Assembly: GCF_900112225.1 (NCBI RefSeq) | Contig: NZ_FOLD01000004.1 | Location: forward strand, 1-64,000 | Reading direction: 5' to 3' | Length of the DNA stretch: 64,000 nucleotides | Origin: Massilia yuzhufengensis | GTDB lineage: Bacteria; Pseudomonadota; Gammaproteobacteria; Burkholderiales; Burkholderiaceae_D | In this document: positions 1-8,151 of the stretch, piece after piece | Numbering within the stretch: position 1 is the first letter of the stretch | Layout: each line of letters begins with the position of its first letter | The notes under the pieces: model-generated | The model's input: the letters and a program-made list of their open reading frames with translations, nothing else | Database searches by the model: none | Told to the model about the DNA's origin: nothing | Program-made: the position numbers and the translations under genes

Positions 1-1
1 A

Positions 2-307
2 ATCGCCCAGCGCTATAAGGAACGCTGGGGCATCGAACTGTTCTTTAAGTGGATCAAACAGCATTTGAAGATCAAGTCGTTCCTGGGCCGCTCGGAAAAT
101 GCAGTCAGAATCCAGATCCTGACTGCCCTGATCACTTACTTGCTCGTGGCTCTGCTGCACCATTCAAGGCAAGCCACCAACTCGCTGTGGGACTTTCTCT
201 GCCTGATCAGCGCCACCCTTTTCCAACGTCCTGACGCGGAAGCCGCTGCTGTCCGAAGGCGACGAGAATGGCAGACGCACGCCAAAAATCAGGGGTGCCT
301 ATTCTGA
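2..307 (+). CDS. IS4-family transposase, C-terminal part (cut by window edge)
   Basis: The reading frame is open from the first bases of the window, so the 5' part lies outside. The visible part starts IAQRYKERWGIELFFKWIK, in which Y, R, E and K are spaced as Y-x2-R-x3-E-x6-K. This is the YREK signature around the catalytic Glu of IS4-type DDE transposases. The hydrophobic stretch after it (ALITYLLVALLHH) is usual for the C-terminus of this family. The frame ends normally at a TGA, so this end of the gene looks intact. Whether the whole element is functional, and which terminal repeat it carries, cannot be judged because the left part is missing and no clear terminal inverted repeat was recognised after the stop. 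Confidence 0.85.
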   Translation: MAQRYKERWGIELFFKWIKQHLKIKSFLGRSENAVRIQILTALITYLLVALLHHSRQATNSLWDFLCLISATLFQRPDAEAAAVRRRREWQTHAKNQGCLF

Positions 308-340
308 TGAAGAGGTCAACAGAATTATTCCGGACAGCAG

Positions 341-480
341 TGGGCGAAGGCCGGAACCTAAGTTCGTAGCGCAGCCACGAGCGCTTGAATGTCGTGGTGT
401 GCACACAAAAATCGGGTCCCGGCCTGCGCCGGGAGTCGTAGGCGCCAGTGGCGCGTACGACGGTCTTACGGATAACAATG
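341..480. repeat. REP-like intergenic repeat, locus 1
   Basis: Non-coding stretch between the transposase and the FGGY kinase terminus. It contains a degenerate hairpin module (GGC-GAAG-GCC followed by CTAAGTTCG, 344-366), the same module in reverse (CCCGGC-CTGC-GCCGGG, about 416-433), and directly after it a 27-nt palindrome (435-461) with arms GTCGTAGGCGCC and GGCGCGTACGAC around AGT, one arm mismatch. The same modules recur near 26.2, 40.2-40.6 and 62.15 kb. The hairpins may also end transcription of the operon to the right. Confidence 0.75.
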
Positions 481-498
481 GGGTTGAGATGAGCTGCC

Positions 499-2061
499 CT
501 AAACCTTCTGCGGATACCCCGTAATCCGCGCAATATCGCGATACATCGGCTGCAACTGCCGGTACATCTTCAGATACACCTCGCGGTACAGCTGCTCGTA
601 CACCGCATGGTTCGCCGAGATCGGCGCGAACACCCTCCCCACCCGCGTCATCGCCCCAATCGCCTCCGCGAAATCCGGATACAAGCCCAAGCCCACCGCC
701 GCATCGATCGCCGCCCCCAGCCCCGAAGTCTCATACACATGCGGCCGCGACACCGGCAGCCCGAAGATATCGGCCGTCAGCTGCATCGCCGCGTCGCTTT
801 GCGAGCCGCCCCCGGACACGCGCAGCTCGGTGATCCGGGTGCCGCCGCGCCGTTCGATCCGTTCCTTGCCTTCCCTCAGCGCATACGCCAGCCCCTCCAG
901 GATCGCGCGGTACACGTGGGCGCGCGTGTGCACGTCGCCGAAGCCGATAATGGCTCCCTTGGCTTCGCGCCCCGGCACCCGGATGCCGGGCGTCCAGTAA
1001 GGCTGCAGCATCAGGCCCATCGAACCGGGCGGCACGGCATTGGCCAGCTCGTCGAACAGGCGCTCCGGCGCCACGTCTTCCAGCAGAGCGCGCGACTGTT
1101 CGTGGTGGCCGAACTGCTCCTTGAACCAGTTGACCATCCAGTAGCCGCGGAAGACCTGCACCTCGGTGCTGTAGGCGCCGGGGATCGCGGCCGGATACGG
1201 CGGCACGAACGGGGTCACTTCGATATAGCGAGTGTCGGTGGTGTTGATGGTGGCGGTGGTGCCGTAGCTCAGGCAGCCGACGTGGGGCGCGCTGCAGCCG
1301 GCGCCGATCACTTCGCAGGCTTTGTCTGCGGCGGCGGCCAGCAGCGGCAGGCCTTGCGGGATGCCGGTGTCCTGCGCGGCCTGGGCGCTGATCGTGCCCA
1401 GGCGGGTGCCCGGCTCGCACAGCTCGGGCAGCATGCGCGGCTCCACCGCCAGCGCCTGCCATTTCCAGTCGCGCCGGCCGGCCCACTTGCGACGCCGGTA
1501 GTCGAACGGCACGTAGGCCACCTGCGAGCCGGACGAATCGGCGTAGCGCCCGCACAGGCGGTAGTTCAGGTAGCCCGACAGCAGCAGGAACTTGTGGGTG
1601 GCCTGCCAGACCTCCGGCTGGTGGGCCCGGATCCAGTTGATCTCGGCTTCGCCGCGGAAGTAGTCGATGGTGTTGGAGACCCGCGCCAGCCGGAACGCCG
1701 CGCGCCACAGCGGGCCGATGGGCGGCACCACCTCGGTGCGGCGCTGGTCGAGCCAGGTGATGGCCGGGCGCAGCGGCTTGCCTTCGCCGTCGACGTTGAT
1801 GACGGTGCCGCGCTGGGTCGTCACGGCCACGCCGGCGATGCGGGTACGGTCGGCGCCGGGCTGCGTCCACAGCGTGTGGCAGGCTTCGCACAGCGCCTGC
1901 CAGAAGCCCTCCGGCGCGTGCTCGGCCCAGCCGGGATGGGCGCTGGTGTAGTCCAGCAGCGCCACCTGCGCCTTGGCGACAATCTCGCCCTTCAGGTCGA
2001 ACAGCAGCGCGCGCACGCTTTGCGTGCCGTTGTCGATGGCGAGGATCAGCGGGTCATGCAT
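499..2061 (-). CDS. FGGY-family carbohydrate kinase
   Basis: About 520 residues, the normal FGGY kinase length. The N-terminus [20 protein letters not shown] is the ATP-binding phosphate-1 loop of the actin-like fold; [14 protein letters not shown] carries the expected catalytic Asp; [20 protein letters not shown] is the second FGGY signature region. The family phosphorylates polyols or sugars (glycerol, xylulose, erythritol and others); the substrate cannot be read from sequence. I chose the ATG at 2061 because homologues begin just before the ILAIDNGT strand; the frame stays open upstream into the preceding gene. With this start it overlaps the GlpD-like gene by 16 bp, so it is probably translationally coupled as the last gene of a three-gene operon with an AGPS-like oxidase and a glycerol-3-phosphate dehydrogenase. 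A triose/polyol kinase role is inferred. Confidence 0.85.
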   Translation of the reverse strand: MHDPLILAIDNGTQSVRALLFDLKGEIVAKAQVALLDYTSAHPGWAEHAPEGFWQALCEACHTLWTQPGADRTRIAGVAVTTQRGTVINVDGEGKPLRPAITWLDQRRTEVVPPIGPLWRAAFRLARVSNTIDYFRGEAEINWIRAHQPEVWQATHKFLLLSGYLNYRLCGRYADSSGSQVAYVPFDYRRRKWAGRRDWKWQALAVEPRMLPELCEPGTRLGTISAQAAQDTGIPQGLPLLAAAADKACEVIGAGCSAPHVGCLSYGTTATINTTDTRYIEVTPFVPPYPAAIPGAYSTEVQVFRGYWMVNWFKEQFGHHEQSRALLEDVAPERLFDELANAVPPGSMGLMLQPYWTPGIRVPGREAKGAIIGFGDVHTRAHVYRAILEGLAYALREGKERIERRGGTRITELRVSGGGSQSDAAMQLTADIFGLPVSRPHVYETSGLGAAIDAAVGLGLYPDFAEAIGAMTRVGRVFAPISANHAVYEQLYREVYLKMYRQLQPMYRDIARITGYPQKV

Positions 2062-3614
2062 GCGGTAGCTCGCGCGTGGTCGATTGGCATGCCGTAGTGT
2101 GCCTGCCACAGCGCCAGATAGGAAGCCTGTTCGGTCTCCCAGCGCGCATCGCTCCAGCACAGCTCCGGCTGGCAGATGGCGCGGATGCGCGGCAGCAGCG
2201 CGGCGCCGCCGCCGCGCTGCTGGATGCCCAGGCGGGTGCGGCGCAGCAGCAGGTCGTCGAGCCGGTGCACGGCCTCGGCGCGCGCGGCCCAGCGCAGCTC
2301 GGCCCAGGGCGTGAGGGTGCCGGGAATGGTCTCCAGTTCGCCGTCGCGCGCGGCGTCGACCAGCGCCTGCGCGTGCCGGCCATGGCGCCCGCCCAGGCGC
2401 GCCAGGACGGTGGTGGACACGCCGCGCGGGCCTTGCGGCAGGCCGTGGCGCGCAAATACCGGCTGCGGCGCCAGGTCGGCGCGCCAGCCGGGCAGCTGGC
2501 GCGCGACGTGGGCCAGCGTATCGAGTGCGATCGCGCGGAAGGTGGTGAGTTTTCCGCCGGTGACGGCCACCAGCCCGGGCTCGTCCCAGACGATGTGTTC
2601 ACGCGTCTCCTTCGACGGCGCGCCCCCGGTACCGCCGGCCAGTACCGGGCGCACCCCGGCATAGGTAGCCAGCACGTCGCCATCCTGCAGATCGAGCTGC
2701 GGGAACTGGGCGCGCAGCGCCGCCATCAGGTAGTCCACTTCCGCGCGCGTGACCTTCGCTTCCAGCGCCAGGCCCTCGCCATGGTCGACGTCGGTGGTGC
2801 CCACCAGCGTGACGCCCTCCCACGGGAAGGCAAATACCGGCCGTCCGTCGGCCGGGTGCATCAGGCTGACCGCCTGCGCCAGCGGCAGGCGCCAGGCCGG
2901 CAGCACCAGGTGGCTGCCGCGCAGCGGGCGCAGGCGCGGCGCCCCGCCCTGCCCGGCGATGCCGCAGGCCCAGGCGCCGGTGGCGTTCACCACGACCCGC
3001 GCCGAGACCAGCTGCGCGCGGCCATTGCGCGCATCGCGCAGCAGTGCGCCGGTCACCCGGCCTCCGCTACGCTGCAGCGATTCCACCGCCACGTAGTTGC
3101 GCGCCGCGGCGCCGTGGCTGCGCGCCTCGTCCAGCACGCGCAGCACCAGGCGCGCGTCGTCGGTCTTGGCGTCCAGGTAGCGGATCCCGCCAACCAGTCC
3201 GGCGCGCGCGACGTTCGGCGCCAGCATCTGGAACTCCTCGCCAGACACCCAGTGCGGCGCGCGCCGTCCGGCCATCAGGTCGTAGATCGCCAGGCCCGCC
3301 AGGAAGCTGCGCCGCTTGCGCCGGCTGGCGCCGTAGTCGGCGAAGGCGAAGCCCTGCGGCTCCACCAGGCCGGGTGCATCGCGCAGCAGCGCTTCGCGTT
3401 CGCGCACCGACTCCCGGGTCAGGCGCAGGCGGCCTTCGGCCAGGTAGCGCAGGCCGCCGTGCACCAGTTTCGACGAGCGGCTCGACGTCCCCCAGGCGAA
3501 ATCGCGCTGCTCCACCAGCAAGGCCCTGAGCCCGCGCCGCGCCGCTTCCAGCAAGATGCCGGCGCCGGTGATGCCGCCGCCGATCACCAGCAAGTCCCAG
3601 TCGGCGTCCATCAT
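2046..3614 (-). CDS. GlpD-like FAD-dependent glycerol-3-phosphate dehydrogenase
   Basis: 522 residues. The N-terminus has a Rossmann dinucleotide motif ([10 protein letters not shown]) followed by [20 protein letters not shown], the typical GlpD FAD/substrate segment. [20 protein letters not shown] and [13 protein letters not shown] are further GlpD signatures. The C-terminal DAO_C-type domain ([17 protein letters not shown] onward) is present. GlpD oxidises sn-glycerol 3-phosphate to dihydroxyacetone phosphate and passes electrons to quinone at the inner membrane. The start ATG overlaps the stop of the upstream FAD oxidase (ATGA, 3611-3614). The setting beside an AGPS-like oxidase and an FGGY kinase, rather than glpF/glpK/glpR, suggests a specialised pathway rather than the housekeeping glycerol regulon. 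Confidence 0.88.
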   Translation of the reverse strand: MMDADWDLLVIGGGITGAGILLEAARRGLRALLVEQRDFAWGTSSRSSKLVHGGLRYLAEGRLRLTRESVREREALLRDAPGLVEPQGFAFADYGASRRKRRSFLAGLAIYDLMAGRRAPHWVSGEEFQMLAPNVARAGLVGGIRYLDAKTDDARLVLRVLDEARSHGAAARNYVAVESLQRSGGRVTGALLRDARNGRAQLVSARVVVNATGAWACGIAGQGGAPRLRPLRGSHLVLPAWRLPLAQAVSLMHPADGRPVFAFPWEGVTLVGTTDVDHGEGLALEAKVTRAEVDYLMAALRAQFPQLDLQDGDVLATYAGVRPVLAGGTGGAPSKETREHIVWDEPGLVAVTGGKLTTFRAIALDTLAHVARQLPGWRADLAPQPVFARHGLPQGPRGVSTTVLARLGGRHGRHAQALVDAARDGELETIPGTLTPWAELRWAARAEAVHRLDDLLLRRTRLGIQQRGGGAALLPRIRAICQPELCWSDARWETEQASYLALWQAHYGMPIDHARATACMTR

Positions 3615-5206
3615 CGCGCCACCAGCTTGCCCGGGTTCATGCGGCCTTCGGGATCGAAATGGCGGAACAGCGCAGCCATGACGCCCAATCCCAGCTCACC
3701 CTTTTCAATCCCCAGCCAGCGCGCATGGTCCACGCCCACGCCGTGCTGGTGGCTGATGGTGCCGCCTGCAGCGACGATGGCCTCGGACACGCGGTCCTTC
3801 AGCTGGCGCCAGCGCGCCAGGTCGGTTTCGAAGTCGCCCGCCAGGCGAAACACGAAGGTCGAGTACACGCTCGCGCCCTGCGGGTACAGGTGCGACAGGT
3901 GGGTATAGGCATGCACCCGCTCGCCCCAGGACTGCAGCGCGCCGGCGGCGGCGCGCTCGATGCCCTCCATCGCCTGGGTCACGCGCGGCCAGTCGAGCGC
4001 GGTTTCCACGGTGTCGATCGCGTAGCCTTGCGCCCAGGCCGCATTGCGCAGGTAGACGCTGCGGAAGCGGTTGCGGCGCCAGCGCTCGCCCAGCGCGCGC
4101 CCGACATGCACGCCGCCATGGGCCCGCGCCAGCCTGAGCGCGGCGCGCAGGGCCGGCCCGGCCTGTGATTTGGCGCCGCTCACGCCCACCATCAGCATGC
4201 ACTTGCCGTCGGCGCAGCCACGCAATTGCAGCCAGCCTTCCAGCAGGCGCACCAGCCGCGCGTGCCCCGCCAATGCCAGCATGGTGGTGGTCTCGACCGG
4301 GTTGGACAGCCGCAGCATCGACAGCGGCAGCCGCGCCTGCGCCAGTTCGCGCACCGCCTCCAGCGCGCGCTCCCAGCTGGGGAAGAACACCGCGTGGAAG
4401 GCCTCATGCTGGGGCAGGCGGCTGACGCGCACCGTGGCGTGGGTGACGATGCCCAGGCGCCCTTCGGAGCCGAGCACCATCTCGCGCAGGTCGACGCCGG
4501 CGGCGGACGCCGGAAAGGTGGGGATGTCGAGCGTGCCCGCTGGCGTCTCGACCCGGCCGCCGGCGAACAGCCCCTCGATGCGCCCGTAGCGCAGCGACTG
4601 CTGGCCGGACGAGCGCGTGACCACCCAGCCGCCCAGCGTGGAGTATTCGAAGGACTGCGGGAAGTGGCCGAGCGTGTAGCCGTGCGCGCGCAGTTGCGCT
4701 TCCAGGTCGGGCCCGGCCACGCCGGCCTCGAAACTGGCCAGCCGGGCTTCGTGGTCGAGCGAGACCAGCGCGCGCATGCGGCGCATGTCGATGGTGAGCA
4801 CCGGGCGCGCCGCATCGGCCACGCCCACATGGCCGGCCACGCTGGTGCCGCCGCCGTAGGGAATCACGTCGGCGCCACAGCCCTTGGCGTAGGCCAGCAG
4901 CGCGCGCACCTGCTCCGCGCCTTCCGGGTAGGCGACGCCGTCGGGCGCGGCGTTGATGCGGCCGTAGCGCAGGCGCAGCCAGTCGGGCAGGCTCTGGCCG
5001 AACGCATGCAGCAGGCGCGCCTGCGCACTGGCGTCGACCAGCGGGTGCTGCGGCAGGCGTCCCGGCGGCAGCAGCGCGCAAGCCGCGTCGAAGCGGACAT
5101 CGAGCAGCGCCGTGCCCTGCCCCAGCTGCTGCGCCAGGAAGCTGCGCGCCTCCACGCCCAGCTCCAGCTCGACCGAATCGTCCCCCCAGCCATTCCATCG
5201 CCGCAT
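3611..5206 (-). CDS. FAD-binding oxidase resembling alkyl-DHAP synthase (AGPS)
   Basis: 531 residues of the VAO/PCMH FAD-linked oxidase superfamily. It opens with RRWNGWGDD, close to the K/RWNGWG opening of alkyldihydroxyacetonephosphate synthases. FAD-binding parts follow: PYGGGTSVAGH (about residue 115), TLGHFPQSFEYSTLGGWVVT and MVLGSEGRLGIVTHATVRVS. Near the C-terminus (about 485) sits GTISHQHGVGVDHARWLG; AGPS enzymes have HHH in this loop, here HQH, and FAD-linked dehydrogenases of the GlcD type have a different loop. The protein ends FDPEGRMNPGKL as in the family. AGPS swaps the acyl chain of acyl-DHAP for a fatty alcohol to make an ether bond; bacterial relatives are mostly uncharacterised. 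It heads an operon with GlpD-like and FGGY genes and is divergent from an AraC-type regulator. AGPS-like fold is firm, reaction is not. Confidence 0.8.
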   Translation of the reverse strand: MRRWNGWGDDSVELELGVEARSFLAQQLGQGTALLDVRFDAACALLPPGRLPQHPLVDASAQARLLHAFGQSLPDWLRLRYGRINAAPDGVAYPEGAEQVRALLAYAKGCGADVIPYGGGTSVAGHVGVADAARPVLTIDMRRMRALVSLDHEARLASFEAGVAGPDLEAQLRAHGYTLGHFPQSFEYSTLGGWVVTRSSGQQSLRYGRIEGLFAGGRVETPAGTLDIPTFPASAAGVDLREMVLGSEGRLGIVTHATVRVSRLPQHEAFHAVFFPSWERALEAVRELAQARLPLSMLRLSNPVETTTMLALAGHARLVRLLEGWLQLRGCADGKCMLMVGVSGAKSQAGPALRAALRLARAHGGVHVGRALGERWRRNRFRSVYLRNAAWAQGYAIDTVETALDWPRVTQAMEGIERAAAGALQSWGERVHAYTHLSHLYPQGASVYSTFVFRLAGDFETDLARWRQLKDRVSEAIVAAGGTISHQHGVGVDHARWLGIEKGELGLGVMAALFRHFDPEGRMNPGKLVAR

Positions 5207-5281
5207 CGCCGTTTCCCCTTATACTGATCCTTGCCATTGACGCCACAGTAAGGAACTATCCTCTCCCGGTATTGCGCTTTC

Positions 5282-6328
5282 ATGACACCGTCTTGTTCCA
5301 TTGCGCCATCCGCCGCGCCGGATCGCGGCCGGGTGACCGGCGCCTACCTGCAACCGCTGATCGAGGCCGCCCGCGCCCGCGGCGTCGATGCGGCGCAGCT
5401 GGCGCAGGCCGTGGGCCTGGCGCCCGCGGCCCTGTGGCCGCTTCCCGAATCGCTGGCCGCGCGCGACTACATCGCCCTGCTCGACGCCGGCGCCAGGCTC
5501 ACCGGCGACCTGCATTTCGGCCTGCACGTGGGCGAGCGGGTGCGCCCCGCCACCTTCTCGGTGTATGGCCTGGTGCTGATGGCCTGCCGCGACTTCGGCC
5601 AGGCGCTGGAACAGACCCAGCGCTACGAGCAGCTTGCCCATGACCTGGGCCGCTCGCATCTCACGCTGGAGGGAGCGGACGCGCTGTACGGCTGGACCAG
5701 CCACTATCCGGCCGCCTCGCGCCACCTGGTCGAGAGCGTGTTCGCGGGCATCCGCGTGTTCGGCAGCTGGCTGGCCGGCCAGCCGCTCGGCTCGCGCCAG
5801 ATCGCCTTGTGCCACCACAGCGATGCGCCGGCCGACGAATATGTGCGGGTGCTCGGCATGCTGCCGCGGTTCGGCGCCAGCGCCAACGTGGCGCGCTTCG
5901 ACGCCGCGCTGCTGGCCGCGCCCGTGCCCAACGCCGACCCCAGCCTGTACCCGGTGCTGCGCCAGCACGCCGAGCGCCTGCTGGGCGAACGCGGCGCCGA
6001 AGGCGGCAGCATCCTGGTGCAGGTGCGCGCGGCCGTGGTCCGGCAGCTCGCGCGCTGCCAGGCCCGGCTGCCCTCGGTGGCGCAGGAGCTCGGGATGTCG
6101 GCGCGCACCCTGCAGCGCAAGCTGGCCGACGCCGGCGCCAGTTTCCAGCAAGTGCTCGACGGCGTGCGCTACGAGCTGGCGCGCGACTACCTGCGCCAGC
6201 GCGACCTGGGACTGGTCGACATCGCCTTCCTGCTGGGCTACCAGGAACAGAGCGCGTTCACGCATGCGTTTCGCGAATGGTCCGGCGTCAATCCCGGCGC
6301 ATGGCGTGAGCGTGAGTGCGGGGGATAG
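5282..6328 (+). CDS. AraC-family transcriptional regulator
   Basis: 348 residues. The N-terminal two thirds match the arabinose-binding-type domain used by AraC members of the OruR/ArgR-like group (ARDYIALLDAGARLTGDLHFG, and the region FSVYGLVLMACRDFGQAL). The C-terminus holds the paired helix-turn-helix of AraC proteins: LPSVAQELGMSARTLQRKLAD and LRQRDLGLVDIAFLLGYQEQ, followed by the conserved SAFTHAFREWSGVNPGAWRE. It is transcribed divergently from the FAD-oxidase/GlpD/FGGY operon across a 75-bp gap, which makes it the likely local regulator of that operon. The effector molecule is unknown; a metabolite of the operon is the natural guess. Confidence 0.93.
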   Translation: MTPSCSIAPSAAPDRGRVTGAYLQPLIEAARARGVDAAQLAQAVGLAPAALWPLPESLAARDYIALLDAGARLTGDLHFGLHVGERVRPATFSVYGLVLMACRDFGQALEQTQRYEQLAHDLGRSHLTLEGADALYGWTSHYPAASRHLVESVFAGIRVFGSWLAGQPLGSRQIALCHHSDAPADEYVRVLGMLPRFGASANVARFDAALLAAPVPNADPSLYPVLRQHAERLLGERGAEGGSILVQVRAAVVRQLARCQARLPSVAQELGMSARTLQRKLADAGASFQQVLDGVRYELARDYLRQRDLGLVDIAFLLGYQEQSAFTHAFREWSGVNPGAWRERECGG

Positions 6329-6390
6329 AAGGGCAATTACCGTTCAGTGAGCGGTGTTCTTGTCCCGTCTGAAATTCATACGGCAAATGC

Positions 6391-6780
6391 TCAGCACGAC
6401 ACAGTAGGTATGCCCTGCCCATTCATCAGGTCGACTCCGATCCAGCACCTGTAACCCTTGCCTGGATCGTTGGCTGCCTTGGCGGTGTACATGCACTGGA
6501 CGGCTCCCTTGTTTCGCTCTCGGTCGCCCTTCTCGGAACTACATGTTTCGCGAGCGTCAGGACCAATCGAATCGAATATTTCCTTTGCTCCTAGCCCTTT
6601 GACGACGATAGCTAATTTCCGATCCTTGGCTGTGGGTGCCTCACCATAAGCGACAGTGTCGCCGGAAAAAATCTTGTAGCGGCCATCCTGAAGCGACTGC
6701 CACGTGCCCAACGTATCGGCCGCAACCGCCAGCGAGACAACGCCCAATGCAGCAAGAACAGCTGCTATAGTTTTTCTCAT
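6391..6780 (-). CDS. Small secreted protein, candidate immunity protein of the upstream peptidase
   Basis: 129 residues beginning with a clear Sec signal peptide (MRKTIAAVLAALGVVSLAVA). The mature part has four Cys (ETCSS, VQCMY, YRCWIG and the final Cys), fitting two disulfides in the periplasm. No family was recognised. The start lies one base after the peptidase stop codon, with GAGGA just upstream inside the peptidase's last codons, so the two genes are tightly coupled. In type VI cargo modules, periplasm-acting peptidoglycan effectors are followed by a secreted inhibitor gene of about this size, which is the basis for the immunity proposal. The stretch is visibly richer in A/T than its neighbours. 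Function is inferred from context only. Confidence 0.6.
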   Translation of the reverse strand: MRKTIAAVLAALGVVSLAVAADTLGTWQSLQDGRYKIFSGDTVAYGEAPTAKDRKLAIVVKGLGAKEIFDSIGPDARETCSSEKGDRERNKGAVQCMYTAKAANDPGKGYRCWIGVDLMNGQGIPTVSC

Positions 6781-6781
6781 A

Positions 6782-7276
6782 TCATCCTCGCAGGCCTACG
6801 TGAAAGTGGTCGTTGTGGCCTATAAGAGGCTTCACGAACGGTACTTTTGGATCATTGAAGTAGACGACCATGACTGGGGCGAAGGTGTGAAATAACCCGA
6901 TCAGCTTTGCAGTGGCCTCTTGGTCATACTCCTTGTCGCCCCACCTTACCGGCAGATGCAACCCATCCTTTCTGAGCGCCCGAACATCGACCTCGAGTCC
7001 TTCCAGGTGAGTCTTGTGTTCATCGTCATCGAACCTGTCTGCCCGGCTTATATTACCGACACCAAAGCGGCGCTTATCGATCGCCTGCCACTCGATACCG
7101 ACCCGTAGGATGGCCGTCATCATGATCGGATGAGCGTATTGATATCCGCCTCTATCGGGCTTCCCGTCCATCTTGCCGTAGCTGTAGTAACCGGCTTCCA
7201 TCGGCGCCTGCGGCAACATATAGAAGCCCCGCTTGTCCTGCGTAGGTCGGAGCGGATCGTCCTTTTGATCAGTCAT
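6782..7276 (-). CDS. LAS-type zinc metallopeptidase, candidate T6SS peptidoglycan effector
   Basis: About 164 residues. HLEGLEVD (His 90, Asp 97) fits the HxxGxxxD zinc motif of LAS enzymes (MepA, VanY, D-Ala-D-Ala peptidases), and HNDHFHVGL near the C-terminus supplies the HxH motif (His 157, His 159) with its preceding Asp. These enzymes cut peptide bonds of peptidoglycan. There is no signal peptide, unlike housekeeping MepA/VanY, which fits delivery by another machine. The gene directly follows hcp. Two starts are possible: an ATG at 7291 overlapping the hcp stop (ATGA), or the ATG at 7276, which I prefer because GGGGCGG lies 3 nt upstream. A secreted four-cysteine protein follows at once. 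Enzyme class is well supported; the effector role is inference from gene order. Confidence 0.72.
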   Translation of the reverse strand: MTDQKDDPLRPTQDKRGFYMLPQAPMEAGYYSYGKMDGKPDRGGYQYAHPIMMTAILRVGIEWQAIDKRRFGVGNISRADRFDDDEHKTHLEGLEVDVRALRKDGLHLPVRWGDKEYDQEATAKLIGLFHTFAPVMVVYFNDPKVPFVKPLIGHNDHFHVGLRG

Positions 7277-7287
7277 GATCCGCCCCG

Positions 7288-7782
7288 TCATGCGCACGAC
7301 TTGTTGCAAGACAGGTCCCAGCCGCCTGCCGTGTTGCCACCCATGCCGCCGCCGATCTTCTGCCGCGCATACTTCCATTTCACTTTGGCGAACTGCAGGC
7401 CGATGCGATCACTAAGGATGCTCCCCTCGGTCACCATCTGCTCCATGTTGGCGATCAATACATTCTCCAATTCGAGCTCGTAATACTTGACCCGATTGCC
7501 ATCGCCATCAGCCCGCATGAATTCCATTTTCGCCTTCGCGATGGTTTTTCCAGACGAGCAGGTCTGCATCAGTGCAGGCGACGCGAGATCGACATGCTTG
7601 ACGATTGACAGCGTATGGTATTCGCTGCGTCCCGTAGTGCGCCCGCCGGTGGCCGAACCCGGAGCTATCGTCGGCTGCACGACGCCCCATTGGGCCGAGT
7701 CCACCTCGATCCATCCCTGGTGCTTGGAGTCCGCCGACTCGCCCTTGATGCCGTCGATTTGCAGGTATACGTCGATTGCCAT
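7288..7782 (-). CDS. Hcp-family type VI secretion tube protein (orphan)
   Basis: 164 residues. MAIDVYLQIDGIKGESADSK at the N-terminus, the central SEYHTLSIVKHVDLASPAL and the C-terminal FAKVKWKYARQKIGGG followed by GGWDL-NK are the conserved parts of Hcp, which forms hexameric rings that stack as the T6SS tube and can carry effectors in the lumen. The ATG at 7782 is preceded by GGAG at a good distance; an in-frame GTG six bases upstream is less likely. No vgrG, PAAR or structural tss genes are in the window, so this Hcp depends on a T6SS encoded elsewhere. Downstream come a LAS peptidase and a secreted protein, the usual place for Hcp-carried cargo. AT-richer than the surrounding housekeeping genes, which hints at transfer. 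Confidence 0.88.
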   Translation of the reverse strand: MAIDVYLQIDGIKGESADSKHQGWIEVDSAQWGVVQPTIAPGSATGGRTTGRSEYHTLSIVKHVDLASPALMQTCSSGKTIAKAKMEFMRADGDGNRVKYYELELENVLIANMEQMVTEGSILSDRIGLQFAKVKWKYARQKIGGGMGGNTAGGWDLSCNKSCA

Positions 7783-8151
7783 GTCCACTTCTCCATTTGG
7801 TTAACTGCATCCGGCCATTCTTCGCCAGGACGTTTCGTGACCGATTGGGGGCGCGCAATTGAAGACGGTGATAGCTCACAAGCATTGAACAAGTTCCGAC
7901 CGGTGTGATGCCGCCCGGAATCGACTGATGACTCCGCCTTTGGAGGATTAGGACGAGCTCGGTCACTGCTCCCGATCGCGGCACAACAACTGGTGCTTGT
8001 AGGGCCTGGACGAAAAGCCACCCGGCGAAAGATCGACCGGGGCTATGAACCTTGGAAAGGGCAATGCCACAACCTGAGCAGCCGTCCATCGCTTCTTGAC
8101 GCAAGGACTATAATTGTCGGAATATCGAAGACGCCCAGACCGGTAACCGAC
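7783..8151. promoter_or_regulatory. Intergenic region between hcp and dapC
   Basis: 369 bases between the divergent hcp and dapC starts. It must hold both promoters. On the plus strand a consensus -10 hexamer TATAAT lies at 8109-8114, about 30 bases before the dapC start, but the -35 region is not convincing. No clear promoter was found for hcp. Short frames here lack ribosome binding sites and family resemblance, so I see no gene. Confidence 0.4.

Noticed and set aside
607..2097. Long plus-strand open frame opposite the FGGY kinase
   Set aside because: Arg/His/Gln-rich antisense product of a GC-rich gene, no family resemblance; the minus-strand kinase explains the sequence fully.
2076..3908. 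610-codon plus-strand open frame opposite the GlpD-like gene
   Set aside because: Composition typical of the antisense of a high-GC gene; the minus strand has all GlpD motifs.
8096..8114. TTGACG and TATAAT as a sigma-70 pair before dapC
   Set aside because: Only 7 bases separate them instead of about 17; only the -10 is kept as a weak call.
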